This document shows positions 5,361 to 6,781 of a stretch of 6,781 nucleotides of DNA, one piece after another (the first letter of the stretch is position 1; every line of letters begins with the position of its first letter). A program made the translations under genes and the position numbers. Origin of the DNA: Rubrobacteraceae bacterium. GTDB taxonomy: Bacteria; Actinomycetota; Rubrobacteria; Rubrobacterales; Rubrobacteraceae. The stretch lies in NCBI GenBank assembly GCA_029240775.1, contig JARDZQ010000091.1:1-6781 (forward strand). Direction: 5' to 3'. The notes beneath the pieces were generated by a model that was given only the letters and a program-made list of their open reading frames with translations, was not told the DNA's origin and ran no database searches.

Positions 5361-5930
5361 TCAGGCGCTACGGCCGGGCGCCGCCCGTCGTGGCTGCCGG
5401 GGAGACCCGTAGCGCCACCGCCCGACGCCGAGCATGGCCCGGAAAGAGCGGGTAAGACCCTCGCGGGCCTCGGGGAAGCCACCGCGCAGCCACCGCTCGA
5501 GCCCCGCTCCGACCCGCGCGTACTCGCGCTCGAAGTTCGGGTCGCCGTAGCGCCGCGGCAGGCGCGCCAGTTCCGCCTGGCGCACGCGGCACCCGGCGAC
5601 GAGGGCCTCGAGCCTGCCCTGGGTCTCGCGGTTGAGCCAGATCTCCTGCTGCACGTAGTACCTCTCCAGCTCGTCTATGGAGCTATCTAACTTCTTGGCG
5701 GGCAACTCCCCGGTCGGACCGGGCTCGCGGATGTAAGCGAGCGCCGCCTCGAACTCCTCGGCGAGCGAGACGACCAGCAACTGAATGCGCTCGACGACCT
5801 CCACGCGGCGCCCATAGCCAACCTCGTGCTCCGTCCTCTTTCTCGCGAAGTAGTACCCGACGAGCCCTCCTATGCCGGCGAACACCAGGTACGATAGAGT
5901 ACCGGTCGCCAGGTTCAGCAACTGGCCCAC
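5361..5930 (-). CDS. Single-pass membrane protein with cytoplasmic helical domain, function unknown
   Basis: 189 residues from GTG 5930-5928. GGGAG (5942-5938) is seven bases upstream. A longer frame reaches 6176, but its extra N-terminal part is Gly/Arg-rich shadow sequence of the small gene ahead. Residues about 7-29 (NLATGTLSYLVFAGIGGLVGYYF) form one membrane segment with Gly-x-Gly packing motifs, followed by a basic ARKR stop-transfer signal. This predicts an outside N-terminus and a cytoplasmic body. The body is charged and helical (VEVVERIQLLVVSLAEEFEA, LDSSIDELERYYVQQEIWLN) and ends in an Arg-rich tail. I do not recognise the family. It begins two bases after the stop of the 68-residue gene, so the two are almost surely co-transcribed. 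No terminator was seen in the 13 bases before the convergent VOC gene. Confidence 0.75.
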   Translation of the reverse strand: MGQLLNLATGTLSYLVFAGIGGLVGYYFARKRTEHEVGYGRRVEVVERIQLLVVSLAEEFEAALAYIREPGPTGELPAKKLDSSIDELERYYVQQEIWLNRETQGRLEALVAGCRVRQAELARLPRRYGDPNFEREYARVGAGLERWLRGGFPEAREGLTRSFRAMLGVGRWRYGSPRQPRRAAPGRSA

Positions 5931-5932
5931 CT

Positions 5933-6139
5933 CTATACTCCCTTGCCCCCCGGCGGATGTACCACGTGGACCGCGCCCCCCTGCACCCGCTCCTCGTGAT
6001 CCTCGTCCTTGAGCAGCGCCACTACCTCCTCCACCAACAGGAGGTCCCCGTCCTCTATCCTCCCTCCGACCACGCGCCCGCCCCGCCGCGCCAGGAAACG
6101 CAGGACAAGCTCCCTCCTCGAGTGTAACGGCTCCACCAT
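5933..6139 (-). CDS. Small 68-residue protein of unknown function, first gene of a two-gene operon
   Basis: The protein is MVEPLHSRRELVLRFLARRG followed by a strand-rich middle (RVVGGRIEDGDLLLVEEVVA) and a His/Gly-rich end. It has no signal peptide or membrane segment. Support for it being real comes from context: a strong promoter-like pair ends eight bases before its ATG (6139-6137), its stop is two bases from the start of the membrane-protein gene, and that spacing is typical of coupled genes. Upstream GGTGGGG could assist initiation, but the predicted mRNA start is so close that initiation may be leaderless. I do not recognise a family, and a small accessory partner of the membrane protein is only a guess. 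Confidence 0.6.
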   Translation of the reverse strand: MVEPLHSRRELVLRFLARRGGRVVGGRIEDGDLLLVEEVVALLKDEDHEERVQGGAVHVVHPPGGKGV

Positions 6140-6147
6140 CGAACCCC

Positions 6148-6176
6148 ACCCTAGCGCAGCCGACGCTACGTGTCAA
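6148..6176 (-). promoter_or_regulatory. Sigma-70-type promoter for the small-gene operon
   Basis: On the minus strand a perfect TTGACA (6176-6171) is followed after exactly 17 bases by TAGGGT (6153-6148), which keeps the key T, A and final T of a -10 box. The predicted start of transcription falls at about 6139-6142, essentially at the ATG (6139). This is the best promoter in the window, and it predicts a leaderless or near-leaderless mRNA. Confidence 0.65.
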
Positions 6177-6187
6177 ACAAATGTTTG
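6174..6187. promoter_or_regulatory. Operator-like palindrome over the -35 box
   Basis: CAAACA (6174-6179) and TGTTTG (6182-6187) form a perfect palindrome with a 2-base centre. It shares three bases with the TTGACA -35 box, where a bound repressor would block RNA polymerase. The layout C-x-AAC-N4-GTT-x-G resembles the Gram-positive LexA (SOS) box CGAAC-N4-GTTCG with A in place of G at the second position. It would equally suit a TetR-type regulator. Binding is an inference. Confidence 0.45.
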
Positions 6188-6205
6188 GTAAAAAGAGCGA
6201 GAAGA

Positions 6206-6228
6206 AGGCTCCCCTATGTGGGGAGCCT
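6206..6228 (-). terminator. Intrinsic terminator of the Clp ATPase gene
   Basis: A perfect 9-bp GC-rich stem, AGGCTCCCC (6206-6214) with GGGGAGCCT (6220-6228), has a 5-base loop. Read on the minus strand it is followed by T-rich sequence TTCTTCTCGCTCTTTTT down to 6189. It sits 24 bases after the Clp stop codon, in the right orientation. It should insulate the downstream small-gene promoter from Clp transcription. Confidence 0.8.
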
Positions 6229-6252
6229 CCGTTGTGGCGGTACCGAAAAGCC

Positions 6253-6781
6253 CTACTGCGTGGCAGGCACCTTCGTCCTGAAGGTCAGGGCGTCGGCGTC
6301 GCGGTCTACGAGGACCGTGTCGCCGGGGTCGAACTCGCCGCCGATGATACGGCTAGAGAGGGGGTTCTCTATGTGACGCCGGATGGCACGGGCCAGGGGC
6401 CTAGCGCCGAACTTCGGGTCGTAGCCCTCCTCTGCGAGGAACTCCTTGGCGGCCTGCGTGACCTCTACGGAGACCTTCTGGCTCTCGAGGTGCTTGTTCA
6501 AGCGCCTGAGCATGATGTCCACGATCTCGAGCACGTCCCCCTTGCTGAGCGGCTGGAAGACGATGATCTCGTCTATCCGGTTGAGGAACTCGGGCCTGAA
6601 GCTGCGCTCCAGCGCTTCCCTCGCGCGCCGCTCGGTCTCGCGGAAGTCCACGCCGTTCTTGGCGGTGAAGCCGAATTGCTTGTCCGAGACCAGGTGCTGG
6701 CTGCCCACGTTCGAGGTCATGATGATGACCGTGTTCTCGAAGTTGACCGTCCGGCCCTGGGCGTCCGTCAGGCGGCCGTCG
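6253..6781 (-). CDS. clpC: Clp/Hsp100 AAA+ ATPase, C-terminal part (ClpC-like)
   Basis: The last 175 residues of a class I Clp ATPase; the gene continues beyond the right edge. Visible parts belong to the second AAA+ module: DGRLTDAQGRTVNFENTVII, the sensor-1 loop MTSNVGSQ, a spacer (FGFTAKNGVDFRETERR), the arginine-finger box FRPEFLNRIDEIIVF, the helical lid (VLEIVDIMLRRL, VSVEVTQAAKEFLAEEGYDP) and sensor 2 in GARPLARAIRRHIENPL. These proteins unfold substrates; ClpC feeds them to ClpP, while ClpB disaggregates them with DnaK. The spacer after the TSN loop and the NVGS wording favour ClpC. The parts that would decide it (middle domain, the ClpP-binding loop) are outside the window, so ClpB is not excluded. 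The protein ends shortly after the lid strand at TKVPATQ. A terminator follows the stop. Confidence 0.93.
   Translation of the reverse strand, partial: DGRLTDAQGRTVNFENTVIIMTSNVGSQHLVSDKQFGFTAKNGVDFRETERRAREALERSFRPEFLNRIDEIIVFQPLSKGDVLEIVDIMLRRLNKHLESQKVSVEVTQAAKEFLAEEGYDPKFGARPLARAIRRHIENPLSSRIIGGEFDPGDTVLVDRDADALTFRTKVPATQ

Noticed and set aside
5931..6176. N-terminal extension of the membrane protein to a start at 6176
   Set aside because: The added residues are Gly/Arg-rich, without similarity, and overlap the promoter and the better supported 68-residue gene; GTG 5930 has a Shine-Dalgarno and is followed by the membrane segment.
1..6781. CRISPR array, insertion sequence, prophage or toxin-antitoxin module
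   Set aside because: No regularly spaced repeats, no transposase or integrase motifs, no terminal inverted repeats, and no recognisable toxin or antitoxin were found on either strand.

Overview
The window is GC-rich, about two-thirds G+C by eye, with GTG and TTG starts. It most resembles a deep-branching actinobacterium of the Rubrobacter type. That placement is an inference from protein style (Tat-targeted sulfatase, CHASE-domain kinase, Clp ATPase) and base composition, not from a marker gene. No tRNA, rRNA, CRISPR array, insertion sequence or phage gene was seen.

Layout, left to right. (1) The left edge holds the first 80 codons of a leftward sulfatase with a Tat signal. (2) A divergent rightward gene (402-1091) encodes a 229-residue protein with winged-helix-like segments; its function is not known. 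(3) A long leftward signalling cluster fills 1069-4683. In transcription order it reads: a membrane CHASE histidine kinase; a scar in which the start of a receiver domain abuts what looks like the end of a histidine-kinase ATPase domain in another frame; an intact NarL/FixJ response regulator; a decayed receiver-like gene; and an intact paralogue of that gene lacking the normal phospho-acceptor Asp. (4) A 298-base region (4684-4981) with nested inverted repeats leads into a rightward VOC/glyoxalase-fold gene. (5) Facing it is a leftward pair: a 68-residue protein of unknown function and, two bases later, a single-pass membrane protein. They are preceded by a strong-looking promoter that carries an operator-like palindrome and predicts an almost leaderless mRNA. 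(6) The right edge is the 3' end of a Clp/Hsp100 ATPase gene (ClpC-like), closed by a clear intrinsic terminator.

How it fits together: the CHASE kinase is expected to sense an extracytoplasmic ligand and to phosphorylate the NarL-type regulator 282 bases downstream. The remnant between them shows that a further signalling gene, probably a receiver-first hybrid kinase, has been deleted. The two short receiver-like genes at the end of the cluster look like a tandem duplication. One copy has accumulated an extra base in its 3' part, a 12-bp deletion between short repeats, a 24-bp in-frame deletion and a divergent N-terminus. The most informative observations are this visible decay of a two-component locus and the palindrome-over-promoter arrangement ahead of the small-gene pair.
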